Assembly (NCBI GenBank): GCA_041908445.1 | Contig: JAYRFK010000010.1 | Span: 114,993 to 178,992 of the forward strand | From: JAEUJM01 sp041908445 | Lineage (GTDB): Bacteria > Actinomycetota > Acidimicrobiia > Acidimicrobiales > DATDAH01 | Direction of reading: 5' to 3' | Length of the DNA stretch: 64,000 bases | In this document: positions 45,422 to 54,201 of the stretch, piece by piece | Layout: each line of letters opens with the position of its first letter | Numbering within the stretch: the first letter of the stretch is position 1 | Notes under the pieces: generated by a model | What the model was told of the DNA's origin: nothing | Seen by the model: the letters and a program-made list of their open reading frames with translations, nothing else | Database searches by the model: none | Made by a program: the position numbers and the translations under genes

Positions 45422-46434
45422 CCCGACCGCACCCGTTCCGACGCTCGGCCGGCGTGGCGCTGCTCGCCGGCCTGGTGGTCCTCGCAGCCGTGGCCTGCGG
45501 CAGCGACCCCGAGCCGACCGCCGTGCCTTCGACCACCACGTCCACCGAGGCCGGCGGGTCGGCCACGACCGGCGTCGCCACGCCGGTGGCGCTGCCCGCG
45601 GCGGCCTCGGCGATCGAGATCGTCGGCACCGAGTACACCTTCGACCTCACCGCCACCGGCGCGGACGGCGAGGTCATCGACATGGAGGGCGGCGAGGCCC
45701 TGCCCGCGGGCTGGACCCACGTGACCTTCCACAACGAGGGGGCCGAGGCCCACCAGGTGATGTTCGCCCGGCTCAAGGACGGGGTCGACCTCGCGGCGCT
45801 GGCCGACACCGCCGGCGGCGACTCCTCGGGCTCCGCGGCGATCGAGTTCGTCGACATGCTCGGCGGAGTCAGCTACATCGGCCCGGGCCAGTCGATCGAG
45901 GCCCTCGTGGACCTGCCCCCCGGGATGGTGCTGGCCATGTGCTACGTCCCCGACGCCCACGGCGTGGCCCACGCGCTGATGGGCATGACCACGACCCTGA
46001 CCGTCGAGGAGGCCGCCGACGCCCCTGCCGACGCTCCCGCGGGTGCGGGGGCTGCCGAGCCGGTGGTGGGGACCATCGAGATGGCTGCGGAGGGCTACCG
46101 CGTTCCCGACGAGCTGCCGCCCGGCTGGTACCACGTGGTGAACGCCGACGAGGGTGAGGACGGGCAGGGCCTGCACGAGCTGGCGATCCTCGGCCTCGAC
46201 GAGCCCCTCGACGGCGCCGCGCTCGACCAGCTCCTCGACGACCTCGCCACCAACGCCACGCCCGCGGTGGCCCTCGACGCCCTCGGCGGGCTGGGGGCGC
46301 TCTCCGCCGGCTTCGAGGCGTACCTCCACCTCGACCTCGAGGCGGGCCCGTACCTGGCGGTCGACTTCATGCCCGACCCGGGCGAGCCTCGCCCCCACCT
46401 GCTCGACGGCTACGTCACCGCCTTCGAGGCCTGA
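45418..46434 (+). CDS. Lipoprotein with two cupredoxin-like domains
   Basis: The 338-residue protein has a signal ending VLAAVACGS and two related beta domains: EIVGTEYTFDLTATG (first) and GTIEMAAEGYRVPDELPPGW (second). In the first, the order His (EAHQVMF), Cys (VLAMCYVPDAHG), His and Met (AHALMGMT) could form a type 1 copper site. The second domain has HELAILGL but no matching cysteine, so probably no copper. It may be an electron carrier or binding protein for the neighbouring oxidative genes. GTG 45418 overlaps the esterase stop. Confidence 0.75.
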   Translation: MTRPHPFRRSAGVALLAGLVVLAAVACGSDPEPTAVPSTTTSTEAGGSATTGVATPVALPAAASAIEIVGTEYTFDLTATGADGEVIDMEGGEALPAGWTHVTFHNEGAEAHQVMFARLKDGVDLAALADTAGGDSSGSAAIEFVDMLGGVSYIGPGQSIEALVDLPPGMVLAMCYVPDAHGVAHALMGMTTTLTVEEAADAPADAPAGAGAAEPVVGTIEMAAEGYRVPDELPPGWYHVVNADEGEDGQGLHELAILGLDEPLDGAALDQLLDDLATNATPAVALDALGGLGALSAGFEAYLHLDLEAGPYLAVDFMPDPGEPRPHLLDGYVTAFEA

Positions 46435-46455
46435 GCGGAGAGGACGGACCGACCC

Positions 46456-47790
46456 ATTCCCACGACCCTGCCCACGACCCTGCTCCGCGGCGGCTCGGTG
46501 ATCGACGGCACCGGCAGCCCGCCCCGGCCCGTCGACGTGCTGCTCGAGCCCGACCGCATCGTCGCGGTCGGCGCCGAGGCGGCCGCGGCCGCCACGCCCG
46601 AGACGGTGGTCCACGACGTGACCGGCCTCACCGTGTTGCCCGGCCTCATCGACGCCCACTGCCACATCAGCTTCGGCGAGCCCGCCAGCAACGACGAGCT
46701 GTTCTTCCACCGGGATCCCTCCACCGCCGCGCTGGTCGCCGCGTTCGACGTCCAGAAGCTGCTGCTCGCCGGCGTCACCGGCTTCCTCGACGCCGACTGC
46801 GTCTTCGAGGTCGGCCCCGCCTTACGCGACGCCATCGAGGCGGGCCTGGTGGAGGGCCCGAGGATGGTGGCGGGCCTCAACGCCCTGCTGACCGCCGCCG
46901 GCGGCACGGCCGGCAAGCTCATCCCGGACGAGGGCCGGGTCGGCTACGCCCACGTGGTGGGCGACCGCGACGAGATGGTCCGGGTCACCCGCCAGCAGGT
47001 CAAGCGGGGCGCCGACTGGGTGAAGATCCACGTCACCGGCTCCCTGCCGAACCGGCGCGGCGAGCGCACGGTGTGGACCCTCGACGAGCTCCGGGCCGTG
47101 ACCGAGACCGCCCACGCCCTCGACACCCCGACGGTGGCCCACTGCCGCAACGCCGAGTCGACCCGCCTCGCCGCCGAGGCCGGCGTCGACCTCGTCCTGC
47201 ACGCCAGCTTCCTCGACGACGCCGCCGTCGCCGCCCTGGTGGAGGCCGGGACCGCGGTGGCCCCCACGTTCACCTTCCTCGCCAACCTCGCCGACCACGG
47301 CGCCCTGGTCGGGGCCATGACCACCCAGGTCGACCTCTTCCGCGGGGAGATCGCGGCGACGGCCGAGAAGCTCCGCACGGCCCACGACGCGGGGGTGCCG
47401 CTGCTCTGTGGCTCCGAGAGCGGGTTCTCGCTGACGCCGTACGGGCACTGGCACGCCCGGGAGTTGGAGGTGATGGTCGACGCCCTGGGGCTCACCCCGC
47501 TCGAGGCGATCTCGTGCGCCACCCGCAACGGGGCCCTCGCGCTGCGCCGGCCCCTCGACTCGATCGGGGTGATCGCCCCGGGCGCCGCCGCCGACGTGAT
47601 CGTGGTCGACGGCGACCCGTCGGCCGACGTGCGCGTGCTCGGTGACCGTCGGCGCCTGCGCCACGTGTTCTCCCGCGGGCGCGCAATCGACCTCGACCGG
47701 CCCTGGCCCGAGCGCTCGCCGCTGCCCGGCGAGAAGGTCGGCCTCTGGTCGGCCCGGCCCCTCACCTGGGACCTGGTGCACGGCGCATGA
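46456..47790 (+). CDS. Amidohydrolase (imidazolonepropionase-like)
   Basis: The 444-residue metal hydrolase has the HxH motif GLIDAHCHISF, the lysine of WVKIHVTGS (carboxylated in relatives), and histidines in TVAHCRN and LVLHASFLDD. The final aspartate of the family (GTDAG) is glutamate (CGSESGFS). The first beta strand TTLLRGGSVIDGTG lies before GTG 46498, and between the preceding stop and that GTG only ATT 46456 and two CTG codons could start it. ATT 46456 follows GGAGAGGA, so it is preferred; GTG 46498 is the fallback. ATGA overlaps the SDR gene. Confidence 0.85.
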   Translation: MPTTLPTTLLRGGSVIDGTGSPPRPVDVLLEPDRIVAVGAEAAAAATPETVVHDVTGLTVLPGLIDAHCHISFGEPASNDELFFHRDPSTAALVAAFDVQKLLLAGVTGFLDADCVFEVGPALRDAIEAGLVEGPRMVAGLNALLTAAGGTAGKLIPDEGRVGYAHVVGDRDEMVRVTRQQVKRGADWVKIHVTGSLPNRRGERTVWTLDELRAVTETAHALDTPTVAHCRNAESTRLAAEAGVDLVLHASFLDDAAVAALVEAGTAVAPTFTFLANLADHGALVGAMTTQVDLFRGEIAATAEKLRTAHDAGVPLLCGSESGFSLTPYGHWHARELEVMVDALGLTPLEAISCATRNGALALRRPLDSIGVIAPGAAADVIVVDGDPSADVRVLGDRRRLRHVFSRGRAIDLDRPWPERSPLPGEKVGLWSARPLTWDLVHGA

Positions 47791-48599
47791 GCAGCTCGAT
47801 GGTGGTGACCGGCGGTGGCACCGGTCTGGGGGCGGCCATCGCCGGGGCAGCGGTCGAGGCGGGCTGGACCGTCGGGGTCCTCGACCGCGATGGCGACGCC
47901 GCCGCCCGCACGGCCGCAGCCCTCGGCGACCGGGCCGTGCCCCTCACCGCGGACACCACCGACGAGCACGCCGTCGATGCCGCCCTCGACGAGTTCGCCG
48001 CGGCCACGGGCCGACCCGCCCACGACGGCCCCGACGCGCTGGTGGCCAACGCGGGCATCGTGCGCTTCGGCCCGCTGCTCGACGCCACCGTCGACGACTG
48101 GCGGGCGGTGGTCGACGTCAACCTCACCGGCACCTTCGTGACCGCCCGGGCGGTGGCCCGGCGCCTGGTCGCCGCGGGTCGTCCCGGCGCGATCGTGGCG
48201 GTGACGTCGATGAACGGGGTGGCCCCCGGGCCCAACGCCGGCGCCTACGGGGCGACCAAGGCCGGCGTCGGCCTCCTCACCCGGCAGATGGCCCTCGAGT
48301 GGGGCCCGTACGCCATCCGGGTCAACGCCGTGGCCCCGGGGCTGATCGACGGGGGCATGTCGGCACCGATCTACGCGGACCCCGAGGTGCGGCGGCGGCG
48401 CGAGGCGCGGGTCCCCCTCGGCCGCCTCGGTGCGCCCGCCGACGTGGCCGCGGTCGTCCTGTTCCTCCTGTCCGACGCGGCGGCCTACGTCACCGGCACC
48501 GAGGTGCTGGTCGACGGCGGGGTGACCCCGTCGGTCATCGCCACCCTCCCGCGCCCCGCGTCGGTCGACACGGTCGGCGACGACTCGTCGGGCGGATGA
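47787..48599 (+). CDS. Short-chain dehydrogenase/reductase
   Basis: This 270-residue oxidoreductase has the NAD(P) loop VVTGGGTGLGAAIAGAAVEA, the NAG of VANAGIVRFGPLL, and the catalytic Ser, Tyr and Lys in VTSMNGVA and AYGATKAGVGLL. PLGRLGAPADVAAVVLFLLS and TGTEVLVDGGVTP end the fold. It should oxidise or reduce a hydroxyl or ketone in the pathway. ATG 47787 overlaps the amidohydrolase stop, placing it in the same operon. Confidence 0.92.
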   Translation: MSSSMVVTGGGTGLGAAIAGAAVEAGWTVGVLDRDGDAAARTAAALGDRAVPLTADTTDEHAVDAALDEFAAATGRPAHDGPDALVANAGIVRFGPLLDATVDDWRAVVDVNLTGTFVTARAVARRLVAAGRPGAIVAVTSMNGVAPGPNAGAYGATKAGVGLLTRQMALEWGPYAIRVNAVAPGLIDGGMSAPIYADPEVRRRREARVPLGRLGAPADVAAVVLFLLSDAAAYVTGTEVLVDGGVTPSVIATLPRPASVDTVGDDSSGG

Positions 48600-48606
48600 C
48601 GGCCCG

Positions 48607-49389
48607 GTGACCTCGAACCTGCTCCTCACCGGGGGGCCGACCCATCCGTTCGCGGCGACGGCGCCGCTGCTCGTCGACCTGCTGGCCGAGCGCGGCGTCA
48701 CCACCGACGTGACCAGCGACCCCCACGAGGCCCTGGCCCTGCTGGCCGCCGCCGAGTCCGGCCACCGGCCGGGGTTCGACCTGGTCACCGTCCACGCCCT
48801 GCGGTGGTCGATGGGCCAGGAGCGCTACGCCGGCCAGCGCGCCGAGCACGCGGTCACGGTGACCGACGACGACCTCGCGGTGCTCGAGCGCTTCGTGCTC
48901 GGCGGCGGTGGCCTCCTCGCCCTCCACACCGCGGTCATCTGCTTCGACGGGGCACCGCGGTGGCGGGCGCTGTGCGGGGCGGCCTGGGACTGGAACCGCT
49001 CGTCACACCCGCCGCTCGGGCCGGTGACGGTGTCGCCGACCCCGGCGGGTCGCGCCCACGAGGTCACCCGCGGCGTGGAGGCCTTCACGGTGGAGGACGA
49101 GGTCTACGGCTTCCTCGACGAGGTCGACGGCCTCGAGCCCCTCCTCGTCGCCGAGCACCCCGAGCACGGCGACCGCACGCACCCCCTGGTCTGGGCCCGC
49201 CCCGTCGGCGCCGGCCGGGTGGTGACCGACCTGCTCGGCCACGGCCCTCCCGCCTTCGAGCACCCCGCCCATCGGCAGGTGCTCGGTCGGGCCGCCACCT
49301 GGGCCGTGGCGCGGTCCGCGCCCGCGTCCGCACCCACCCCGGCGGCCGGGCCGGTCACCGGCACCGAGACGGCGAGGAGCCGCCCATGA
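48607..49389 (+). CDS. ThuA-like domain protein
   Basis: The 260-residue protein has a ThuA-type (glutamine amidotransferase-like) fold: an N-terminal LLLTGGPTHPFAATAPLLVD, LGGGGLLALHTAVICFDGAP and RVVTDLLGHGPPAFEHPAHR. ThuA proteins occur in sugar-utilisation operons, but their reaction is unclear. A Pro/Ala/Thr-rich tail of 25 residues follows. GTG 48607 is 7 bases after the SDR stop, and its end overlaps the P450 start (ATGA). Confidence 0.85.
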   Translation: MTSNLLLTGGPTHPFAATAPLLVDLLAERGVTTDVTSDPHEALALLAAAESGHRPGFDLVTVHALRWSMGQERYAGQRAEHAVTVTDDDLAVLERFVLGGGGLLALHTAVICFDGAPRWRALCGAAWDWNRSSHPPLGPVTVSPTPAGRAHEVTRGVEAFTVEDEVYGFLDEVDGLEPLLVAEHPEHGDRTHPLVWARPVGAGRVVTDLLGHGPPAFEHPAHRQVLGRAATWAVARSAPASAPTPAAGPVTGTETARSRP

Positions 49390-50588
49390 GCACCGTCCCC
49401 ACGGTCCACACCGTCGCCACCTACGAGGGTGCCCGGGACGCCTTCCGTCAGAAGCAGCTCCGCCAGGCGCTGTACGACGCCGGCGAGGTCGTGATGGCCG
49501 ACGTGCTGGTGAACCTGCACGGCGATGCGCACCGGTCCCGCCGGCGGCTGGAGAACCGGCTCTTCCGCCGCGACACCCGGGAGCGGGACGAGCGGACCCG
49601 GTTCCCGGCGATCGTCGCCGAGACGCTCGCCCCGCACGTCGCCGCGGGGCGGGCCGAGCTCGTCAGCCTGAGCCACGAGATGATGATGAACCTGGCGGCG
49701 ACGGCGGCCGGCGTCGACCGCCCCGAGCGCACCGCCGAGGAGACCCACCGGCTCTACGGGTACCTGATGCGCTTCATCGAGGGGGCCACGCTCGCGCACT
49801 ACACGGGCGACCGTGACGCCAAGCGGGCCGAGGTCGCCGAGGCGCTGGAGGACTTCGACGCCGAGTTCCTCCGGGGGTCGATCGAACGCCGGCGGGCGCT
49901 GCTCGCCGAGGGCGCGGGGGAGGCCGCGGACGATCCCCAGGACATCCTGACCCTGCTCCTCGCGCACGAGGACGAGCTCGGGCTCACCCCGGAGATCATC
50001 CGTCGCGAGACCTGCTTCTACCTGCTCGCCGGCGCCCACACGTCGGCCACCGCCTTCGTCCGGACCCTCGACCACGTCTTCGCCATGGCGCAGGACGCAC
50101 CCGAGGATGCGGCACGAGCGAGGGTCGACGTCGCCTTCCTGCAGCGCTGCACCCACGAGACCGTGCGCCTCCAGCCCTCGAGCCCCGTGGCGGTGCGGCG
50201 CGCGCTCGAGCCCCTGACGCTGGCCGGCGGGCAGGACGTCGCCGCCGGCGACGAGGTGGTCATCGACCTCATGGCCGCCAACCGCGACCCGGCCGCGTTC
50301 GGCCCCGACGCGGACGCCTTCGACCCGCACCGCGCGCTCCCGCCGGGCGTGGCCCCCTGGGGGCTCAGCTTCGGGCTCGGCATGCACGCCTGCATCGGCC
50401 AGGAGCTCGCCGCCGGCGGCGACCCCGGCCTCGACGTCGCCGCGGGGGCCGAGCGCCTCTACGGGCTCGTGCCCGTGGCCGTCCGGGCCGTGCTCGCGGC
50501 CGGCGCCCGGCCCGATCCCGACGACCCACCCCGCCTCGACCCCACCTCGGCCCGGGGCTACTGGTCCGCCTACCCGGTGCGCTTCTGA
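49386..50588 (+). CDS. Cytochrome P450
   Basis: This 400-residue P450 has the heme loop SFGLGMHACIGQELA with C336 as iron ligand, the I-helix AGAHTSATAF and the K-helix ETVR in HETVRLQPSSP. The N terminus is soluble, so it is a normal bacterial class I enzyme needing ferredoxin and reductase, neither of which is adjacent. The distal threonine is present, supporting oxygen activation. It overlaps the ThuA-like gene and precedes an amidohydrolase, adding a further hydroxylation or demethylation step to the cluster. Confidence 0.93.
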   Translation: MSTVPTVHTVATYEGARDAFRQKQLRQALYDAGEVVMADVLVNLHGDAHRSRRRLENRLFRRDTRERDERTRFPAIVAETLAPHVAAGRAELVSLSHEMMMNLAATAAGVDRPERTAEETHRLYGYLMRFIEGATLAHYTGDRDAKRAEVAEALEDFDAEFLRGSIERRRALLAEGAGEAADDPQDILTLLLAHEDELGLTPEIIRRETCFYLLAGAHTSATAFVRTLDHVFAMAQDAPEDAARARVDVAFLQRCTHETVRLQPSSPVAVRRALEPLTLAGGQDVAAGDEVVIDLMAANRDPAAFGPDADAFDPHRALPPGVAPWGLSFGLGMHACIGQELAAGGDPGLDVAAGAERLYGLVPVAVRAVLAAGARPDPDDPPRLDPTSARGYWSAYPVRF

Positions 50589-50610
50589 CCGTGGCGCACC
50601 CGGGATCGCG

Positions 50611-51600
50611 ATGATCGACCTGCACGCCCACGTGGTGCTCGAGTCGGTGCTGGGCGCCGCCGGGCCCCATGGCCCCGAGCTCGACGACGGCGACCCCGCG
50701 ACGGGCCGACCACCGTGCTTCCGGGTCGGGGACTACGAGCTGGTGGGCGTGCGGTACCGGGGCAGCCCGTTCATGGACGTCGGCGCCCGGTTGGCGGCGA
50801 TGGACGAGGCCGGCATCGACCTCCAGGTGCTCTCGCCCAACCCGCTCACGTTCTTCGCCCACGTCGAGGCCGACGGGGCGGCGGCGTTCTGCCGGCGCCA
50901 CAACGACGAGCTCGCCGCGCTCGTCGCCACCGCCCCCGACCGCCTGGCCGGTCTCGCCCAGCTCCCGATGCAGGACCCGCGGCGGGCCGCCGACGAGCTG
51001 CGCCGGGCCGTCGGCGAGCTCGGACTGCTCGGCGCCTACGTCGGCACCGACCTCGGTCGGCCGCTCGACGATCCCGCCTTCGACGTGGTGTGGTCGGCCT
51101 GCACGGACCTCGACGTCCCCCTCTTCCTCCACCCGGCGCCCGACGGGATCGACCGCCCCCGGCGCGACGAGCGCCTCGCCCGCTTCGACGGCGACCTGTG
51201 GCTCGGCTTCCTCTACGAGGAGACCCTGGCGGTGGCCACGCTGGTGCTGGGCGGGGTGCTCGACCGCCACCCGGGCCTCGACGTGTGCGTCAGCCACGGC
51301 GGCGGCGCCACCGCCTGGCTGGCCGAGCGCATGGAGCACGCCGCCCGCACCCGGCCCTGGGGCCCGGAGGCGCTGGCCCCGCCCGGCGCGGTGGCCGAGC
51401 GGCTGCGCCGGCTGTGGTGGGACGCCCACGTCGGCGGACCGACGGCCCTCGCCGCCCTGCTCGCCGCCTTCGGCCCCGACCGCGTGGTGGCCGGCACCAA
51501 CCTGGCGGGCTGGGACCAGTCCCTCGACACCGCCCACGGCGACGCCACCCTGGCCGCGACCTTCGACGCCAACGCCCGCCGCCTCCTCCGGTTGCCCTGA
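50611..51600 (+). CDS. Amidohydrolase family 2 protein (ACMSD/resorcylate decarboxylase-like)
   Basis: The 329-residue protein begins with the metal motif IDLHAHVV and has LFLHPAPDGI and VCVSHGGGATAWLAERM, all as in ACMSD-type decarboxylases. The conserved aspartate after GT/GS near the end is N297 (AGTNLAGWD) here, so zinc binding or activity may be altered. The family decarboxylates aromatic or amino-muconic acids. ATG 50611 is the start. It ends the plus-strand operon, and the convergent kinase gene follows within 45 bases. Confidence 0.85.
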   Translation: MIDLHAHVVLESVLGAAGPHGPELDDGDPATGRPPCFRVGDYELVGVRYRGSPFMDVGARLAAMDEAGIDLQVLSPNPLTFFAHVEADGAAAFCRRHNDELAALVATAPDRLAGLAQLPMQDPRRAADELRRAVGELGLLGAYVGTDLGRPLDDPAFDVVWSACTDLDVPLFLHPAPDGIDRPRRDERLARFDGDLWLGFLYEETLAVATLVLGGVLDRHPGLDVCVSHGGGATAWLAERMEHAARTRPWGPEALAPPGAVAERLRRLWWDAHVGGPTALAALLAAFGPDRVVAGTNLAGWDQSLDTAHGDATLAATFDANARRLLRLP

Positions 51601-51643
51601 ACGAGCGGTGGCGGGGTGTCGCCGCCGCTTTGCCGGGCAGGGG

Positions 51644-52750
51644 TCAGGCCAGGAAGCGGGCGGCGTCGTGGTCGAGGGCCGCGGTGAAGGCACGGACGGC
51701 CATGTTCGCCACCAGCTCGCGACCCCGGTCGTTGGCCGCGTCGAGCGCGCCCATGGCGGTGACCGGGTACACCGTGGCCGCGAGCATGCCCCGCTCGTGG
51801 TGCTGCCACGCCAGATCGAACGGGTAGCCGCCCTGGGGCACGCCGGCGTCGAGCAGGGCGTCGTACCACGCCCGGACGAGCGCCTCCTCCGAGGCGCGGC
51901 GCTCCTCCACCGTCATCGACTGGCAGAGCAGGTAGGTCACGTCGCTCACGGCCGGCCCCCGGAAGCTGATCTGCCAGTCGAGCACCGCGATGGCGTCCTC
52001 GGCCTCGGGGGCATCGTCGAACATGAGGTTGTCGGCCCGGAAGTCGCCGTGGCAGATGGTGAGCGGCGCGTCGGCGGTGCCGACGACGAGCAGCGACTCG
52101 TACTGCTCCTTCACCCGCTCGCCGAGGGCGAGCGCCTCGGCGGGCACGGCGTCGCCGATGCGCTCGACGAACAGTGGCCAGGCGTCGCGGTACTGCTGGC
52201 CCGCGGCGAGGTTCACCGGGTCGTCGAGGCGGGGCATCCACGTCAGCCCGTCCAGCGCCGGCGAGGCCCACCACTCGGCGTGGAGCTTGGCCAGCTCGCG
52301 CAGGGCCTGCGCGGCCCGACCGGCGCCGAGGCCGGCGATCTGGCTGATCATGGTGCGCCCGCCGAGGTCCTCGAGCAGCAGCCCGTAGGTGGCGGTGGCG
52401 GGGTCGAGGTGGTTCCAGTAGCAGCGGGGCGTGCGGACCTCGACCTTGCCGCCGATCTGCTCGTAGAAGCGACCTTCGCGCTCGTAGAACCGGAAGTGCT
52501 CGCCGACGGCGCGGTTCTCCGGCAGGTGCGACGGCAGCTTCACCACCACGCTGCCCGGTGCGCCGGTTGCGGGTCCGCCGTAGCGGAGGGTGAGCCGGGC
52601 GAGCTGGCCCATGATGCCGACCCCCTCGCCGATGGTCTCGTGGTGCACCTCGGCGACGGTGGTGTCCGCCCCGATGGTGCCGGTCGAGCGCAGCGCTCCC
52701 GTGAGGAACGCCGGCGTCAACTCGTCGGTCGACGACGGGAACGCATCCAT
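51644..52750 (-). CDS. Phosphotransferase, EcKL/APH-like kinase
   Basis: The 368-residue protein has a kinase-like fold: VVVKLPSHLPENRAV contains the ATP-binding lysine, ICHGDFRADNLMFD the catalytic loop (HxDxxxxN) and AVLDWQISFRGP the metal-binding aspartate. TMTVEERRASEEALV and CQS-containing helices resemble ecdysteroid-kinase-like and DUF1679 proteins, which phosphorylate small hydroxylated molecules. It may phosphorylate a product of the neighbouring oxygenases. ATG 52750 is the start. It converges with the plus-strand operon. Confidence 0.82.
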   Translation of the reverse strand: MDAFPSSTDELTPAFLTGALRSTGTIGADTTVAEVHHETIGEGVGIMGQLARLTLRYGGPATGAPGSVVVKLPSHLPENRAVGEHFRFYEREGRFYEQIGGKVEVRTPRCYWNHLDPATATYGLLLEDLGGRTMISQIAGLGAGRAAQALRELAKLHAEWWASPALDGLTWMPRLDDPVNLAAGQQYRDAWPLFVERIGDAVPAEALALGERVKEQYESLLVVGTADAPLTICHGDFRADNLMFDDAPEAEDAIAVLDWQISFRGPAVSDVTYLLCQSMTVEERRASEEALVRAWYDALLDAGVPQGGYPFDLAWQHHERGMLAATVYPVTAMGALDAANDRGRELVANMAVRAFTAALDHDAARFLA

Positions 52751-52884
52751 CAGACCACCCCCCTGGTGGGCGCCGACCCCCCGGCGCTGACGGAGATCCT
52801 CGCGCCGATCCGCACCGTTGGGAACACCCCGAGGAGGGGCGGGGCGCCCGCCGCCCGGCGGGGTGCCCGGTTTGGGATGCCCGG

Positions 52885-54201
52885 TCAGCCGGCGGTGATG
52901 CGGACGAGCTGGCCGCCCTGGAACAGGACGTAGAGCTCGCCGTCGGCGTCCTGACCGAACGACACCGGGCTGGCCTGGGGGAGCGCGCCGAGGTCCTCGT
53001 CGGCGCGGATCTCCCGGCTGCCGTCGACGACGAGGCCCTGGAGGTGGCCGCGGCAGTAGTCCGTGTAGAGGTAGGCGCCCTCGAGCTCGGGGAGGGCGGC
53101 GCCACGGTAGACGTAGCCGCCGGTCACGGAGCAGCCGCCGTCGTCGTGGGTGTAGGTGGCGATCGGCGGCACGTAGCCCGACGGGGGCTCGCCGCCCTCG
53201 TAGGGCTGGTCGCCCTCCATCTCGTTCCAGCCGAGGTTGGCCGCCCGGCCGGCGTTGCGGCCGGTGCCGTCCTGGGGCAGGAAGTCGATCTCCTCGACGG
53301 AGTCCTGGCCGACGTCGGCGATCCAGAGGTCGCCGGTGGCCGAGTCGAACGACCAGCGCCACGGGTTGCGCACGCCCCGCAGCCAGATCTCGGACCGGGC
53401 CTCCGTGCCGTTGGCGCCGCCGACGTTGGGGTTGTCCTCGGGGATCCCGTAGGTCGACTCCTCGCCCGCAGCCGGATCGATGCGCAGCACCTTGCCGAGC
53501 AGCGAGGTCGGGTCCTGGGCGCGGTCCTCGGGGTCGCCGCCGGCGCCGCCGTCACCGAGCCCGACGTAGAGCAGGTCGTCCGGCCCGAAGGCGATGCCGC
53601 CCCCGTTGTGGTTCGGGTACGGCTGGTCGACGGCCAGCACCTCGCGCCGGGAGCCCGCGTCGACGGTGGCGCCGGCGCCCGTGCCGTCCACGGCGTACTC
53701 ATCGATCCGGGTGTCGCCGTCGGGGTTCGTGTAGCTGACGTAGAGCTGCTCGCCGTCGGGGGCGAAGGCCACGCCGAGGAAGCCCCGCTCGGACTCGGTG
53801 GACACGTCATCGGTGAAGTCGAGGACCGTGTCGGCCCCCGCCTGGGCGTCGGGGCCCGCGGTCGGGTCGAGCCGCACGAGGCGCCCGCCCCGGAGGGCGA
53901 CGTAGACCACGCCGTCGTCGCCCGGCCGCACCGCCATGGCCATGGGGGTGTCGTCGAAGGTGGCGACCTCCTCGTAGCCCACCTGCACCCCGTCGAGGTC
54001 GGCGACGGTGGGGATCGAGCTCGAGGTCGAGGCCGGGAACGCCGTGGTCGTGGGCGCGGCCCGGACGTCGGGCTCGGGGGAGGTCGCCGACGAGCCGCCA
54101 CCGTCGCTGCCGCAGCCGGCGAGCGCGGCGACGCCCACGAGGACGGCGACCGCGAGTGCGATGAGGCGGCGGCGCGGGGCGGGGAGGGCTCGGGTGCTCA
54201 C
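52885..54201 (-). CDS. PQQ-dependent soluble sugar dehydrogenase-like lipoprotein
   Basis: The 438-residue exported protein has a lipoprotein signal (LAVAVLVGVAALAGCGSD) and a six-blade GSDH propeller. Characteristic segments are ERGFLGVAFAPDGEQLYVSY, YPNHNGGGIAFGPDDLLYVG (the PQQ-site histidine), LRGVRNPWRWSFD and WIADVGQDSVEEIDFLP. It should oxidise aldoses at the cell surface with PQQ, which the cell may need to import as no pqq genes are visible. GTG 54201 overlaps the TesB stop (GTGA), so it is translated from the same message. Confidence 0.9.
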   Translation of the reverse strand: MSTRALPAPRRRLIALAVAVLVGVAALAGCGSDGGGSSATSPEPDVRAAPTTTAFPASTSSSIPTVADLDGVQVGYEEVATFDDTPMAMAVRPGDDGVVYVALRGGRLVRLDPTAGPDAQAGADTVLDFTDDVSTESERGFLGVAFAPDGEQLYVSYTNPDGDTRIDEYAVDGTGAGATVDAGSRREVLAVDQPYPNHNGGGIAFGPDDLLYVGLGDGGAGGDPEDRAQDPTSLLGKVLRIDPAAGEESTYGIPEDNPNVGGANGTEARSEIWLRGVRNPWRWSFDSATGDLWIADVGQDSVEEIDFLPQDGTGRNAGRAANLGWNEMEGDQPYEGGEPPSGYVPPIATYTHDDGGCSVTGGYVYRGAALPELEGAYLYTDYCRGHLQGLVVDGSREIRADEDLGALPQASPVSFGQDADGELYVLFQGGQLVRITAG

